Shown here one piece after another: positions 44,582-58,600 of a stretch of DNA of 64,000 bases; positions within the stretch are counted from its first letter, which is position 1; each line of letters begins with the position of its first letter. Source of the stretch: Monarcha castaneiventris obscurior (taxonomy: Eukaryota > Chordata > Aves > Passeriformes > Monarchidae); NCBI GenBank assembly GCA_026261815.1, contig JAMPIT010000566.1, forward strand, positions 27,553,001 to 27,617,000. Reading direction: 5' to 3'. Position numbers and translations under genes: made by a program. The notes under the pieces were generated by a model, which saw nothing but the letters and a program-made list of their open reading frames with translations, made no database searches and was not told the DNA's origin.

Positions 44582-47077
44582 TGTACAATTCTAGATTAAA
44601 AGCAGGCTTGTCGTGCTACACCCTTTAATCTGGTTTTTCAACCTGTCCTAGAGCTGTAAGGAGAAAGAACTTTTCTCCTCCACTTTTCCAGTGTATTTCC
44701 TATTTCTTCATCATCACTTCCATTTTTCTCATGCTAAGTGCATAAATACGATATCCTGACAATCTGTCTGAGGTTCTTTAGTTCACACTGGTAGCCACCA
44801 TTTAGTTCTGCTTGCAATATGCCTTCTCCTACATTGTATCCAATATGGCATTCTGTTTCTGCACAAGCTTAGAAAAATCTTAATTCAGGCCTCTGCTATT
44901 GGGAAAAAACTGAAGGCAAGGGTTATCAAATGATGAATAAACTCTGAAATGGGTCATTCATGTCAATTAAATTAAAACATTACAAATTAATAATATCTGT
45001 TAATGTCTTGGAGGGGGAAGTTTCAGTGGTACTTCAGAGTTTTTCTGAGTGGACAGGTATCCATCATCAGCTATGCTAAGAAACCTAGGAAAGCTGAGAC
45101 AGTGAAGTGTACATAATCTTGTTTTGAGAGTCAAGCTATACAGGAAAGCTAACAAAGAGCTAATTCTAGGAAAATTATTCATAAGAAATCAATTTATGTG
45201 AAAGCTAAAGAAGAAATAAATACGCTTTCTTGGCCAAATATGAAGAATTCTGGTAACCCAGAAGCCATGAACTGAGCAATAATAATTGATATTCCAGTCA
45301 TAAACTAAAAAGAGCATGTACAGTACATTTATTCACTTTGCAGCTTTCAAGATAGTTATTGTACCACTGTTACCTTATTTAAAGCCTGAATTTGTTTAGC
45401 TTCAGCTTCCTGTCAACAAATCTAATTACATTTTCCATGTCTGATAAAATAATGTTTTCCAACTAGCATTCTTTAAGTGCTTGAAAACTGTCATTGAACC
45501 ACCTGAAAACTTTTATTAACAAGAAATTAGATCAGAATCTCTGGGTTTAGATCTCAGGAAAAAAAAAAACAGCAACCTTGTCAATAATCCCTATGACTGT
45601 TTCTTTGCATCTTTAATTTTTGATAGCTATTTAGAATTGGAGATTTTAGAAGCAAAAGGAGTGATCCCATGTTGTTCATATATGGAAGTACTGACTTTTT
45701 CTTTCTTTGAAGTTACATTTTTAGTCCTATTGGACCAAAAATTGGATAATAATGTCACAGGTAGCTTGTGTTTTGTTGATTTTCCTAATGACCACAAGTC
45801 TTCTGTAAGTCACTGTTTTCAGAGATAAGGTTGCTGTACAGAAATGATAGCTTGTAATTAATTAATTTTTCTTGCAATTGTATTGGTAGAAACCTTGTTC
45901 CACTGCAAAAGGCTTACTAAATAACTCAGAGAACTATACAATAATTTTTTCCTTATTGCTGAACACCTTGAGTCGTCTCCAAATAAAATGTGTGGATTAT
46001 TTTCTTTCATGTCATTGTTAAGAATAATAAATGAATGTTTAAGAACCAAGAATCAAGATCTTCTAAAATGTCATGTCTCTATGTACATTTACATTAAGAT
46101 GCGAGTAATTTTGTAATTTTTATTCCCCATAAGAAATGTCATTTTAAATTCCATTCTATCATTTGCTGAGATTTGTGTGATTTGTAACAGATCAAGAACC
46201 TTGTGATAATGAAAGTGAAGCACATAAAAACTAATACTAGTGCCAAAAAAGAAAAAAAAAGTAGTTTTATCAAAAATATTATCAAAATAATTCTAAAGGA
46301 TGTTGGTTATTTCTTTTCCATATACTACACTCACTGAAATAATTTTCATTACTGTTCTTCACTTATTTGTTCATATTTTTCTTTGTAGGGTGTTCCTTTT
46401 TTTGTCCAAGGTCAATATTCTGATGGCTCAATAGCTAAGATGCATCTGTAAGCATTTTCAAACAGTGCCACATTAGCTGTCTTCCAGCTCTAGAACATTT
46501 CAAATGTCTCATGACTTACTGAAAACCAATTCACTTGGTTCTTTTGAAGGTCTGAAATGATAATTGTCTCACCAGTAAAAATGTAGCGAGGCAAGATGTC
46601 ACATGCAATCATGGCAGACCATATAGTAAAACCTAGAGGGTTATTTGCTGAGGTTTTTGTTTGGTTAGTTGGTTAGGTTTGTTTTGCTGGGTTTTTCCTA
46701 CAAAATGGATTAATTTATTTTCCAGGAACTGAAAAGAATGTGATCTAAGAGAAACTGTGCCAAAAAGAAAAAATGCACATATATCAAAACATAGTAGTTG
46801 ATTCAGACTTCTAGAGTGAATTACTTGCCTCATAATTAGTATATGTTCTGCTACTGATGCCCATCAAGACAGGATTATACTCCTCTTCTTTGTACCGTAA
46901 GATTTTGATGTGTAAGACGGTTTGCTTCTCAGAAATTCACAGAGGAGGGTTTTTTAGCACTTTTACACATTCTTTATTCTCCAACCTGTAAAATTATTTG
47001 TCTGGGGAGTTGTAGAAAGCCTAGGAAAAAGCTGCATTTATTTAATAATTGAATTGTTTCATAAGACTACTAGTGTA

Positions 47078-47142
47078 ATAGTAGTTATTATTGAGTATAT
47101 TATTGAGTATTATTATCGAGTATAACTACTAATAGTAGTTAT
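47078..47142. repeat. Triplicated 12-mer flanked by inverted repeats
   Basis: TATTATTGAGTA occurs at 47086-47097 and 47098-47109, with a variant TATTATCGAGTA at 47111-47122. TAGTAGTTAT at 47079-47088 is the perfect complement of ATAACTACTA at 47122-47131, which is followed after one base by TAGTAGTTAT again (47133-47142). The right-hand pair is a near-perfect palindrome. It probably arose by replication slippage. Confidence 0.85.
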
Positions 47143-48983
47143 AATCAACCAGCTTTCTGTAGCTGGCAGTATTTAGTCATTATTTATCTAATCTAATATA
47201 GCTACTTTGACAAAAATCAGTCAATAACTATCGCTAAACCCAGTTTTATTTAATATACAAATATATTTGATTAATAAGTTTCATACAGAAGCTGTGTGAG
47301 ATTGTTACTAAACACATACAGAGAAATAGAATACCCTATCTTAAACTAAACAGCTAATTAGCCACAACTTGTAAAAAACTAAAAAATTAAAAATAAATAA
47401 AAGAAGGATGTTCTTCTAAATCTGTCATTTCCTTGAAAGCAGAATAGGATGTGAAATTATAAAAGAGCATAATATTTTTGCATTTAATATCTTGTTTGCT
47501 TGCAGGGTCATGAAAAACCCTATATTTAGAGACTGAGGTGAGTGGAAGATTTCTTAATGGAATTGAAGGTCACAACAGATGATTTAGTAGTTTTATTGCC
47601 ACTGGGAAGAGAGCTCAGTGTAATGTCAAAATGAAACAGCAGTACAAGTGAAAACAAAAGCAATTATAACATACATGATTTAGGGTCATGTTCCTGTGCT
47701 ACATTTCAATTCAGTTAAACTAAGCAGTCCTTGGATAGTATTTGTTCCAAACCTAAAATTCCCTAAGGCTAGTCTGACAAGCCTAGAAAGAAATCAATTC
47801 ATAAGTAAATGATAGCTTAAACAAAAAGTTCAAAATTGGATAAAAGGTGTGTAATTGAATTATATTAATTCAAAGCTACATTGTCATAAGAAAAATTCTT
47901 CATATATTCACTAAACTATAATCTTGTTAAGGTCAAGATAAACATATATAATTACTTTCTCACTTTGAAATAATGCTTCACTTAAAAAATCCAAGTATGA
48001 CCAAATTGGAAAGTTTTGCTTTCAGCAACATTAATTCCTACTGGTTTCTAAGTAATTTTCTTAAAATCATCATCCAAAAATAATTTTGAAAAAGTGAAAA
48101 CTCATCCTGTCCCTTGAACAGACTATGAATATCTCAGGATATTTGGAATCTGGACAGAGCCAGGTTCCAAAACTTCATAAAGAGGTATATACATTTTCAG
48201 AGCTAATCCTTAGGAAACACCTTGGTGATTGTCACATTTAAATTACATTAAGGTAAATGAGATTTTAAGTATGTATGTTGTACATCATACATCTGCAGAG
48301 AGATTATCACAGTATAATCTAAACTTAATTTTGAAATTTCCTTTACAGAAACGAAGAAAACATTGGACTTTTTATATGAATATTTAAAAGATGAAAGATT
48401 CCTTATGCTCTGACCTTCTTTTTCCATGCACTGTTGAGGAACACCAGACAACCAGCTTCATCTAGATCACTAACATTTAATGACAGCTAAAACCAGGTGA
48501 TTGTCAGCCTTAGTGGGTGGCAGAAGAAAAGGTATTGAATATTCTAGTTTTGTTCTATCAAATGACTTATTTTTCATAGACTGATGAATAAATATTATTT
48601 GCTTCCATTTCTAAATATATTATTTTTATACAAAATGCCTTTGACCAACAAGGCAGGACGAGGAATTAGCAACATTGCTTTTACTTACTCCTTTTCTTTT
48701 CGGTATCTTGAATCAAGTGGGTCTCTTCTGGCAAACCTCCATCTTCATCCTTTTCTTCTTTGCATTATTTTTCTAAAAGCCATGTATTGCTTCTATCAAT
48801 GAATCTCTGCTGGAAGTTACTATTAAATATATGAGACTTTCCAGAGAGCAAAAGAACTTGCAGAATTAACAAAACACAGCTACTGAAATGAAAAACTATA
48901 TCAATTCATTTAGTATGCATCAATACTATTGGAAGAATTTTCAGCAGGGATGTTGATTTGGCCTATGAAGACAGTGTTACATT

Positions 48984-49018
48984 AATTCTATAAGAAACAT
49001 TAAATTCTATAAGAAACA
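48984..49018. repeat. 19-bp tandem duplication
   Basis: AATTCTATAAGAAACA occurs at 48984-48999 and again at 49003-49018 with a 19-bp period. A short, probably recent slippage duplication. Confidence 0.85.
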
Positions 49019-52000
49019 AATAAACAAAAAGAATGCAGCTTCTCCAAGTGGTTTGTGACTCTTGAACGCTTCTGCCGCTTTTTAACCACTAAATTTATGC
49101 CATAAGTAATAAATTAAACAGTGTCATAGAACTTGGCACTGGCAAAATATATTTAAACTGCAGATCCTAGTACACTTTTTTTCCATTAAAACTGCTCTCC
49201 CCAACAAGCCTTGTGCACAGTTTGGGAGATAGGCCAGGAGCTGCTCTCAGTAGGCAGTTTACTGAAGCCACACTTTTCAGGGGTCTGAGAGCTTAATGGC
49301 ATGGCTGTGGGCCAGTCTGACAAAAGGCTGTGGTGCCAATGAATGGCTCCAGAAAATTTATAGTTATTACTGCAACAATCTAACCTTAAAAACCTTAACT
49401 AAAATTATAATTTGTGAGGAACTTCACAGAGCATGTGATTAGAAAGAAAAATAAAATCCTAACACTAAAGGGAAAGAAAGAAAAAGCATTTTGTACATTG
49501 AACAAAAATTATCATAAAAGACCATGTTTAGAGAAGCATAAAGAATGAGAGAATTGATCCAACCGATTGTTTCCTGTCAAGTCCAGCACCCCTTCACAGA
49601 GGTATTTGTTTTTGTAGTGGCTCGGAAGAATGTAGAGCAGCTTTTATTGGGTTATATAATTTGATGTATGTATATATATAAATTTGCATATGGTATTACA
49701 ATGACAAGATCTTTGTTTTATAACATTTATCAGATAGTTAAAATCATATCTTAACAAGAGGAAACAAGAGGAAAAACTGAGAAAGATAGCTATAGAGAAA
49801 CAGAGGAAAGAAAAATCACATTATGAGAAGTTCTATTAATTTCTTATATTTTGAATTGGACCGTCTATTAAAATAATATAAATAGGACAGGGAAGTAGTT
49901 AAGAATGCGAAGCATAAAGATACAGCAGATTAAAAAGCAAATCCAAGAAGATGTGTGGTAAGATTAAAGGCTTCTCTTGTAAAAATCTTCAAAGGGAGTC
50001 CAAATTATTAGCAGATGCAGTAAAGATATGCCTGCATTTGGAAGGTTGGAGTATGTAGATCAACAGAGAAGTAATCTGTGCCTGGAGATTACTGTTGAAC
50101 AAGATGGCTTTGAGAGAGAGCATGCAATAACTCATTAAAAATCTCAGGCTATTAAAAGGCCACCAGTAGAACTAAGGTGATTTTTTTTCAGGGTATCAGC
50201 ATTCTGTGAAGGAGGCAGAAATGGCATAATCCAAAATACTATTTAATTGAGAAATTAGAGTTTCTGTTCTAATTGCTGTTGTCCTTAGGTGTGTCTGTTG
50301 AGGAGGAGGAGAAGGGGAAGTACAAATTCTTTTTCCTCCACCCATAACATAGAATGTGAGTGAATTTTCCATAATCACCTTATTGACATCTCTGAATGAG
50401 CATTGTCATTCTCCACTAGAAACACTAAAAAAAATTGGTGGATTATAATGAAATAGCACATTTTCTGCCAGGCCTGAAAATAGGTTAAGGGTACAAAAAA
50501 AGTGTGTATGGTGCTGGAGTAAAAGAGAATTTGGTGGCAGAGAAACTGGATGAGAAGTTACCTGTATTTTCATCAAGAAGGTTATACTCAGGAAAGAGAA
50601 GACTTTTTTAAAACATTGGAGGAGTCTGCTTAGAGTTCAGCCTGCTTTGAGGTAGAACTGACCATCCCTCTGTTCATCAAAGGACACTGAAGACTTTCAT
50701 CTCTAAAACATAGGTATGTGAAAAAGCTTAAGTAAAAAAGGCTGTCTCAGTTAATTTTCATGCTAATTCATGCATCTTTACAGATTTGATGATTTCAGTT
50801 CTAGCTATTCCCTTTGAATTATCAATCTTCAAAGGTTTTTTCCTGGAGTTAGCTAGCTCTTCACCAGATGTTTGCACATACATAGTGTAGTATAAAACAA
50901 AGAAACCAGAAACGGTAGTTCCACCATGAATGTTTGTGGTCCCAGGTAGATAAAGACTATTCCTTCTTCAATGCTTTCCAAATACAAGAAATCTGTGAGT
51001 TTCATGTTTGTCTTCAAACCAGTTCAGCCAAAAATATAGCATTTAGAATGAAATAAAATTAATAGGATCCATATTAACTATCTTCTGGGTAGTATTCAAG
51101 GAATTTAATTTTTTTTTCTCCTTAAGAATCAAAATTGACAAACTTTATTATGACACACCAGCCTATTAATTCCTCAGGTCCAGGCTTTGTCAAAGCAGCT
51201 AATGCTTGGCTGTCTTGCTTCTTTTATATGTCCTGTTTTGTTATGTTGAACCATGAATAGCTAATTTGATTAACTAGATGATTTTTATATTGACTCATAT
51301 GACACTCTGAAAACAAAAAAGTAGCTGATTAGTTGAAATTTCATTCAGATCAAGAGGCAAATATGTGGATGATTTCTGAAGAGCAGGCTTCTTGGTAATC
51401 TTTTAATCACAGATATATGCTCTTAACTAAAGATAAGAAACAGGGAGTATTCTCTTGATCCAGTTACTCACCTGACTGGCCTTGATCTGCTACTGGAATT
51501 TCAGGTAGAGTTATTCTGCTCATGCCTATATTTAACTACTTGCTTGTACTTGAACCTAGAGCTTGTGTTAGGCTCAACCAGAACTTTTGTGAGCCAAATA
51601 AAAGAAAACCAAAAGCTTCATTCCTTGTAATAGTCAAATATACACAGAAAGCTTTTAAGATACATAAATAGAAATAGCTTAAAAAGAAATTGTTTACAGA
51701 TGTAGTCATTTGAAAGCAGAACTGAAAAAATAAGGCTTGAATGATTTTCAAGAACAGTCAGCAGAGAAAATTCCTATCTAAAAGCTCTGACATAATCAAG
51801 CAATAGAGATTGCAAGACTGCATGAGCACCTGACGTTGGGCATTAAAAGCCAAAATATTAAATTGCTGAAACCCCAAGAAGCCTGTGTCATCTTGTTAAG
51901 TGCTGGATTTGTAACTATTTTAAAGATAAATCTGCTAGAGTCTGTGTGAAACCACTTGGAATATTTTTCCATCAAAATGCAAGGTTTCAAACTAGCCCAG

Positions 52001-53229
52001 ACATGCAGTTTAAAACAGTATATTCCTGAAGTGGTAATTGGAACAGCTGTGAAAGCCAGTGTGCAAGATTCGAGCTGAGAAGGGCTAGCAGAACAAAAGA
52101 TAGAAACAAGAAAGATTAAAACAGATCTTGACAGATGGGACTTTTTTATACAATGAATCATAAACAAACAAGGAGAGGCTTGCAGAAATGATTGAAAGAA
52201 ATAATATGATAATATCTATCCAAAGAAGGTGTAATCTTTTAGTAATCAAGTATCTAAAAAATTGTAAGAAGAGTAAAAACAAAACCAATATTTTAAAAAA
52301 AGGAAAAAAAAGTGCTTAGTGGATAAGAATTTCTTGAACTGAATATTAAACATATTTTCCTCCAGTGTGATATAAATTGGTGCCATTTTGAAGCAATTTC
52401 ATAACAATCAAAATGGAATTAGAAAATAAAATAACAAAACAGAACCTGCCACTGTGTTGGCAATAACAGTTGAGTTCTCATTTCAGTTGACACTGTCAGA
52501 TAGTACAGCAAGCTTCAAGACACAAGTGTTATGTTTGGTTCTTATCTACTGTACAGGGAAGATTTATTTACAGTGAAATACTACATTTCATATTTTTAAA
52601 TAATGATCAGAGTTAAGTTTTTAAGTAAGGGCAGAGAAAATGTCACATTTCAGGTTTAACAGTCATATTTATGACAGAGTGAAATAAAACTGGATTTGAT
52701 CTACAATAAAGATTTGCACTTGAGAATTCACACGTTGCATTTTCAGTGGCAGGTTCATGTGGCATTTTTCAAGATCACTTTATTAAAGACTTCTTTTTTG
52801 TGTCTTTGTGACTAAGTACAGAATAAAAGTTAAGCTAAATTTGATCATTGACCTTTTGCAGTTCTTGTCTTAGTTCTGTTTAAAAGCAATGGAGATAAAC
52901 AGAGAACACATTTTCTTTATTTTCTATACTATTTGAGTAATTTTTCATTAATGTCCTTTCTTTATTATTTCTTTACAAAACTCCATTTCAAATAACAACT
53001 CATTAATTTTAAGTTTTTCCCATACACATTAATTATAAATAATGTTCAGAGTCCATGAACATTTAGGAACATAAATATATATTTTATATAAATTCAATGG
53101 TCCTCTCTTTTTTACAGGAAGGCCTCAAAAAAAAAACAAACCAACCCCTCAAAAACAGCACTGGGAATTTAGAGAACAAGACTGAGTTATTCAATCAAAG
53201 CTACATCTTATTTCCTTCATGTAAATATA

Positions 53230-53256
53230 TGTGTGTGTGTGCATGTGTGTGTGTGT
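53230..53256. repeat. (TG)n microsatellite
   Basis: An alternating TG tract interrupted once by CA. Confidence 0.95.
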
Positions 53257-54639
53257 TTTCTTAAGCTAGCACTAGAAATATTACTGAAAAAAATATATTA
53301 TTTTTAATCTACAATTATTTGCAGTTTTGTCTTCTACATGCACAGCTGAGCTATAATTATTTTAATTACTTGAAATAAGTGTAATGCACATAAAGATAGA
53401 AGTAGTGAGAAAAACTTGAAATAATTTGCTTGTATAATATATTGAAAATTTTCTGAATATAGGAAGTAAAATTGATTTTATACAACATAGAACTTGCTGA
53501 GAATATTAATCCTGACTATACAGTAAACCTGATGCAATCAATGGAAGTAAAACACTTTATAAGATAAGAAACTATGTAATTCCAGTGGATTATATCCTCT
53601 GTTATTAAGCTTCATACTTAAAAATTGTTATGACACATTTGCATTACTGCTCCATTTGTCTGAGTTACTTTACTTTTTAACCCAAATTTTCATTGTCTTC
53701 TATTATTGGACTGAAGAGTCAACCTCTACAACAATCTCTGAGCATTGTCAAAAAAACTTATCTGAATTTTATGACTATTAAAAGTGTTTGTTAGATTTTT
53801 TTTCTCTGTATCTACTGGAAAAGAAATACATCAATTATAAATTCTTTCTTTCATGGGAGATAGAGCAATCTATGAAACTTTTATAAAATTTGCCTGAAGA
53901 ATGTCACAGCTAAACATAATATAAAAAGAGAGATATATTTTTTCTTGCTGTTTTTATACACTTTATTGCAAAGAAAATACAAGGTTGTTATCAAGACTTA
54001 AAGGAAGTATGTGCTATGTCATTATTAGGTTTGAATTTTAAGAATAGTGTAAAAAGTAATCTTCAACATACTATTCATACATTGTTGATATGTCCTATGA
54101 TAATGAGAAAAAAATGAATGTAAAAAAAATGAGTGAACTTATCCAGAGATTTTTGAACTTCAAAAAAATTGTTCTAAATACAAACAGTAATTAGAAAAAA
54201 TATATTCTTACTTTATCACTCAAAACTAATTTTTTACAATTTCATCATCACTGTCTTTGACATGAAAATTTTTGTTAGTAAATCTGCCTAATTCAATTTT
54301 TTTCAAACCGTTCATTACCATTTGGATTATAATAAGAATAGAAAAGGAAAAGCAAGTCTAAAAAATGAAATTTTCTTTTTTTCCTAAGGAGAGACTTATC
54401 CGTCAGAATATAAATTGCATATTAAAATTTACATCAAAATATAATCACATTTTAAAAGAGTTAAAAGAGAAATTCTGCAATCAGAGCTGGTATTAATGAA
54501 GTTTTTTTGTAGCAAAAACCTACTCTTCATCAGATTTCCATCACTTGTGTACCTCTAAGGAAAACAAAAACTACAGGAAACAGATATAGGCTTAAACACG
54601 ATGATGTATGATATGGGGCATCAGTATGCTTTCATAACA

Positions 54640-55620
54640 CTATAAAGTATTTTTCTCAACTTTGAACTGAGCCTGAAATTGCTTAGTTAACCAGTTAGCT
54701 ATAAAAATTTGCTCATACTTACAAGATATTTCACTTGAAAGTGAAACATTATGAAGCATTACAGTTGCCAGTGAAAGAATGCTTACGATGGAACACGTAT
54801 GTTTATCTAGAACAAGTCTTGTCACTTGCCAGGGGGATATGACACTCCACAGCATTAGTGTACCAAGAGCTAATAGACAGACATTTCCTGAGAACACAGT
54901 TAAACAGCATGATTAGAGTTAATTGCAAGTGCAGATGGGAAGTTATACATAAGGTCCTGTCATTCAGACTTGTTATTATATCAGTGTTTATTGACACTTT
55001 TAAATAAGTTCAGGTAGAATTGTGCTTTAAACAGAGGTATGATTCCATTAAGAGGTGGCATCATAGGATTCTTCCAAACATCACTGGGGAATGCTGTTGC
55101 ACCTGTTAAAATCCAAAGGCAAATATTTCCTGAGAAAAAGGAAGAGCTTTAAACTTGAAAAATATTTTCTTTAAAATTTAAATAACTCTTTCTCTGAACA
55201 AGACCTATTATGAAAACTCTGAGACAGAAGAGAAAATAGATGTTATTATTTGCCTTGAGTAAGCACTACAACGAGTCCTCAATATTGTTTAAAGAGGCAT
55301 TAGGCTGTGGAATTTATGAATTAAATCTTGGTTACTGTGCAGGGATTTCCTGAAAATGTAGCTAATTGCACAATTAGATCTGAACATTTCCTCAAATGGA
55401 TCCAAATTGTTTGTCCATAAAACCTAATTTCTTAAAGAATTTCTCATCAATATTAAGTAACTGTATCATGACCAAGTAGTACAAACATGATATTAATCTT
55501 GAGTGCCACATTCATATATCATTTAATGTAAAGTATCAACTTGATTATAAATTAGTATCTACCAGAACCCACTCAGTCTGCACCTGAAAGGCGCTGACAG
55601 ACATTTTCTAAGTTTGTTTT
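54640..55620. other. Candidate conserved noncoding block
   Basis: About 1 kb lacking homopolymer expansions, microsatellites and mobile elements, with a mixed composition. It contains homeodomain-type words such as GAGTTAATTGCAAG (about 54917), GCTAATTGCACAATTAGATC (about 55361-55380) and GCACCTG/CACCTGTTAAAA. No open frame is convincing. The impression of constraint is by eye only; no alignment supports it. Confidence 0.25.
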
Positions 55621-58600
55621 GTAAATCAGCCATAGACTTCAAGCACATGGGTAGAACAAAAAATAAACAGCTGGGTTAGGTAACACTTTAGTGCCTTCTA
55701 GCATAAGCAGTTCTACTGAAATAAGATTATAAAAGCATTCTTTCTTTTTCCCAAAATGGGGGATGTTCTAGAGAACAAAATATTGAGGAGATGAAACAAT
55801 ATGTTTTATTATATGTTTTTCAACATAAGGATTTTCTTTCATAGCCAGAGACTACATGAACTTTTCACTTCTTCAGCACTGTTATTGACAGTGTGGATTA
55901 TTGTGCCAACTTTGATATTAGTATAAAGCTTACAAAACAGTCAGTTAACTTGTTATTATTTAGGATTTGAGGTTTCTGCAATGTTTTTAGCAATACGCCA
56001 GAAGGCTTTGTAGGAATTTTTGCAAGAGTTTTCTTTAGTCTTCATAATGATTTAAAAATCTAGATAAGAAAACAGTTTGAAATTAATTTTTCATAAAGCC
56101 TGAAGCAATTTCAGCTTACAGTTGTCCTTCTTAGTCATGATGTTACTTGAACTAATTCTTTGTCCAAGAACTACATTCTACTTATTTACTATATATACAT
56201 TTTTCATGCAGACAAGCTCTCTTGAAAAATATGGATTTTTTTTACAGCTGCACATTTAGGAATCAGATTTCGCAAAGATTTGAATTTGGTCAGCAGTACC
56301 TGTGGGTGCAATGGAGAAAATTCTTGCCCCGTGAGAAAAAAGATTAGGCTGATGATGGGGAAGAAATGCTTCAAAGTGGAGGCAGGTAAGAGATCTTCAT
56401 TGGAAAAGCTTTTCCATGTTTGTGAATGTAGGAAGGCAGAGAGGTCCAGGTTACAGATGAGGACAACAGGAATTTTCTGCTATTCCATTTTCATGTCATT
56501 TGTCATTCTTCAATGAGGAAATATTTTCACTGTGCTAAGAGCCAAAGACAATTAACACATAAAGCACCAGCCCATGTTGCCCTGACATGTGGTCAATCCC
56601 AGTGGAATCCTGAAACTAGAGGACTAAATCTTGTGAGAGAAATAAACTGTAATCTGGCTGCTGTATATAGAGATTCTTCCTCATTTCTGCTTGGGCATGT
56701 GCTTTGGCAAAGTCCAAAAATTTATGTGAAGTCCCACAGGTAGGTCAACATTTCCACCAATTTAACTGCTTATACATCTAGTAATTTTAGCATGGACTTT
56801 TATTCTGGATGTATATTTAAGACAATATTGTGCTGACAGTATTGGTAGGTAATTTCCACAATTTGTGATACTCAGAAGAATAAATATGAAATATAAAGGA
56901 AAGAAACAATCGTCATGGGCAGCTGGAATTTTGTTTGCTATTAGCACCTTTACTGAGCAGCCACTAGGACCAGTGGAAATGTGTGAACTGTAAACATGTA
57001 CTTAACCTCAAACAAGTTTAGCCTTGTCCTGCATGCTAAGAGATATGATTAAAGGACTGCGGGAAACATTGACCTTAGTTAACTGCATATGTGTGGCATG
57101 TATTTGAGCATTGTCCTCAATGTAGAAAACTAGATACTTGTGTGGCATGTCATAACTAACCTAATTAGATGTTTCTAGTGGGTCAAGGAAAATTAAAACA
57201 TGAAAATTCCTGCTTCTCTACATTCACAACAGTAGGAGCTGGAAGTGACTCAGGTTAACAATTAAGATGTCTTCAATCAAGCCAAACCAAGCATGCCTTC
57301 AGTTTCTGTAGTCACAGATTCATCTTACTTTGGATTGAACTGATTTTTAAAGGTCATTTGGAGATATATATAATTAATTCTAATATATGTTACTCTTACA
57401 TATATATGTCTTTATTAAAAAATATATATGGAGCTTTCATTTACAATAGTTAAATATGCTAAGAAAACAGGAGTTTCCATTAGTTACTGCATTTTTCACT
57501 CCTTCAGGGCCTAAAGAGAATGTTCAGCTCTGTGCTCATGGTGTTTACTATTTCAGAATTAATTAAAACACTTATATTGTAAACCACAAGGCACAGATAT
57601 ATAGTTTCAATTTTGATAGGGATTTGGATTACTTTCAGGGCTCGCTTTCCTGCTGTAATATCTGAACACTTCAGTTTAATCTAAAACATTAAATGTGCTT
57701 GCCCACCGACCTAAAAGGTAGAGAAGCATGCCTAGGAAGTAAGGAAAGGAAGTATTGCAGAATGCCACACTGCTTACCTAAACAGCCTGAGAGTACAGGA
57801 CTCCCTAACTATACATGATAGGATCCATCTGTCACTTCCCTACTGTCAGTGGATTTTTATTCTATTTTTTTAACTATTTTTCCTATTATTTTGTTGGCTT
57901 CAAAATTACCATTTGTACAATGCCAGTTATGTAAAACTTACTACAGGACAACAGTAATGTGTGTCTAATAATTTTTTTTAACATAGAATCAGAGAAAACA
58001 ATCCTCTGTATAATTTTTTTTCACTTATACAACTCCCACCCATCAGATATGCTAAAGACATGGACTTCTCTAAGGAGATTTTCTTTAAAATTCTATTAAT
58101 CATCAGAGGACTTAAATACTCAGTAAGAAATACCTAACTAATAAATTTATGGTCAAGTTTCAGTAACATTTTCAGCTTTACATGGCCATTCTTGACTCAT
58201 GTAGTTTGTTTCACCTGTACAAATGACAGCTATTCACTGAAAATATAATCATAACTATTTGGACTGTGATAGTTGGCCATTGAGGTTGCTTACAGTATCA
58301 GAGCAATGCCTTATAACAGTTGTAGGCTGTTTAAAAAGGAATTATGAACCTTACAGACCTGAATGCAATGACTGACAATTTCTTTTAGAGCTCAAGAAGG
58401 ATCAAAAGATGAATATATGTTTTTGTTTGAAGGTTTCAAGCTTGGGAAGATGGGGTGCAAGGAGCTGGGGTGGCAGAAAAGACAAAATATTTGTACATAA
58501 CCTTTTTTCATGTGAATTAGAAACAAATGCCAGATAAACTTATATCTGGTACATTATAATTCAAGCAATATTTTATACATTTAACAGTAAGAGTAACAGT

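Larger units (their letters stand above)
44582..54639. other. 10-kb interval without recognisable genes or mobile elements
   Basis: AT-rich unique-looking DNA. Open frames do not exceed about 125 codons and show no domains. Small structures listed separately are 47078-47142, 48984-49018 and 53230-53256. A GC-richer, non-repetitive stretch lies at 49020-49400. Confidence 0.55.

Noticed and set aside
44078..44599. 173-codon open frame as a possible gene
   Set aside because: Its first two thirds are broken CR1 ORF2 linker and the last third reads through an antisense LTR U3; it is a fusion frame across the junction.
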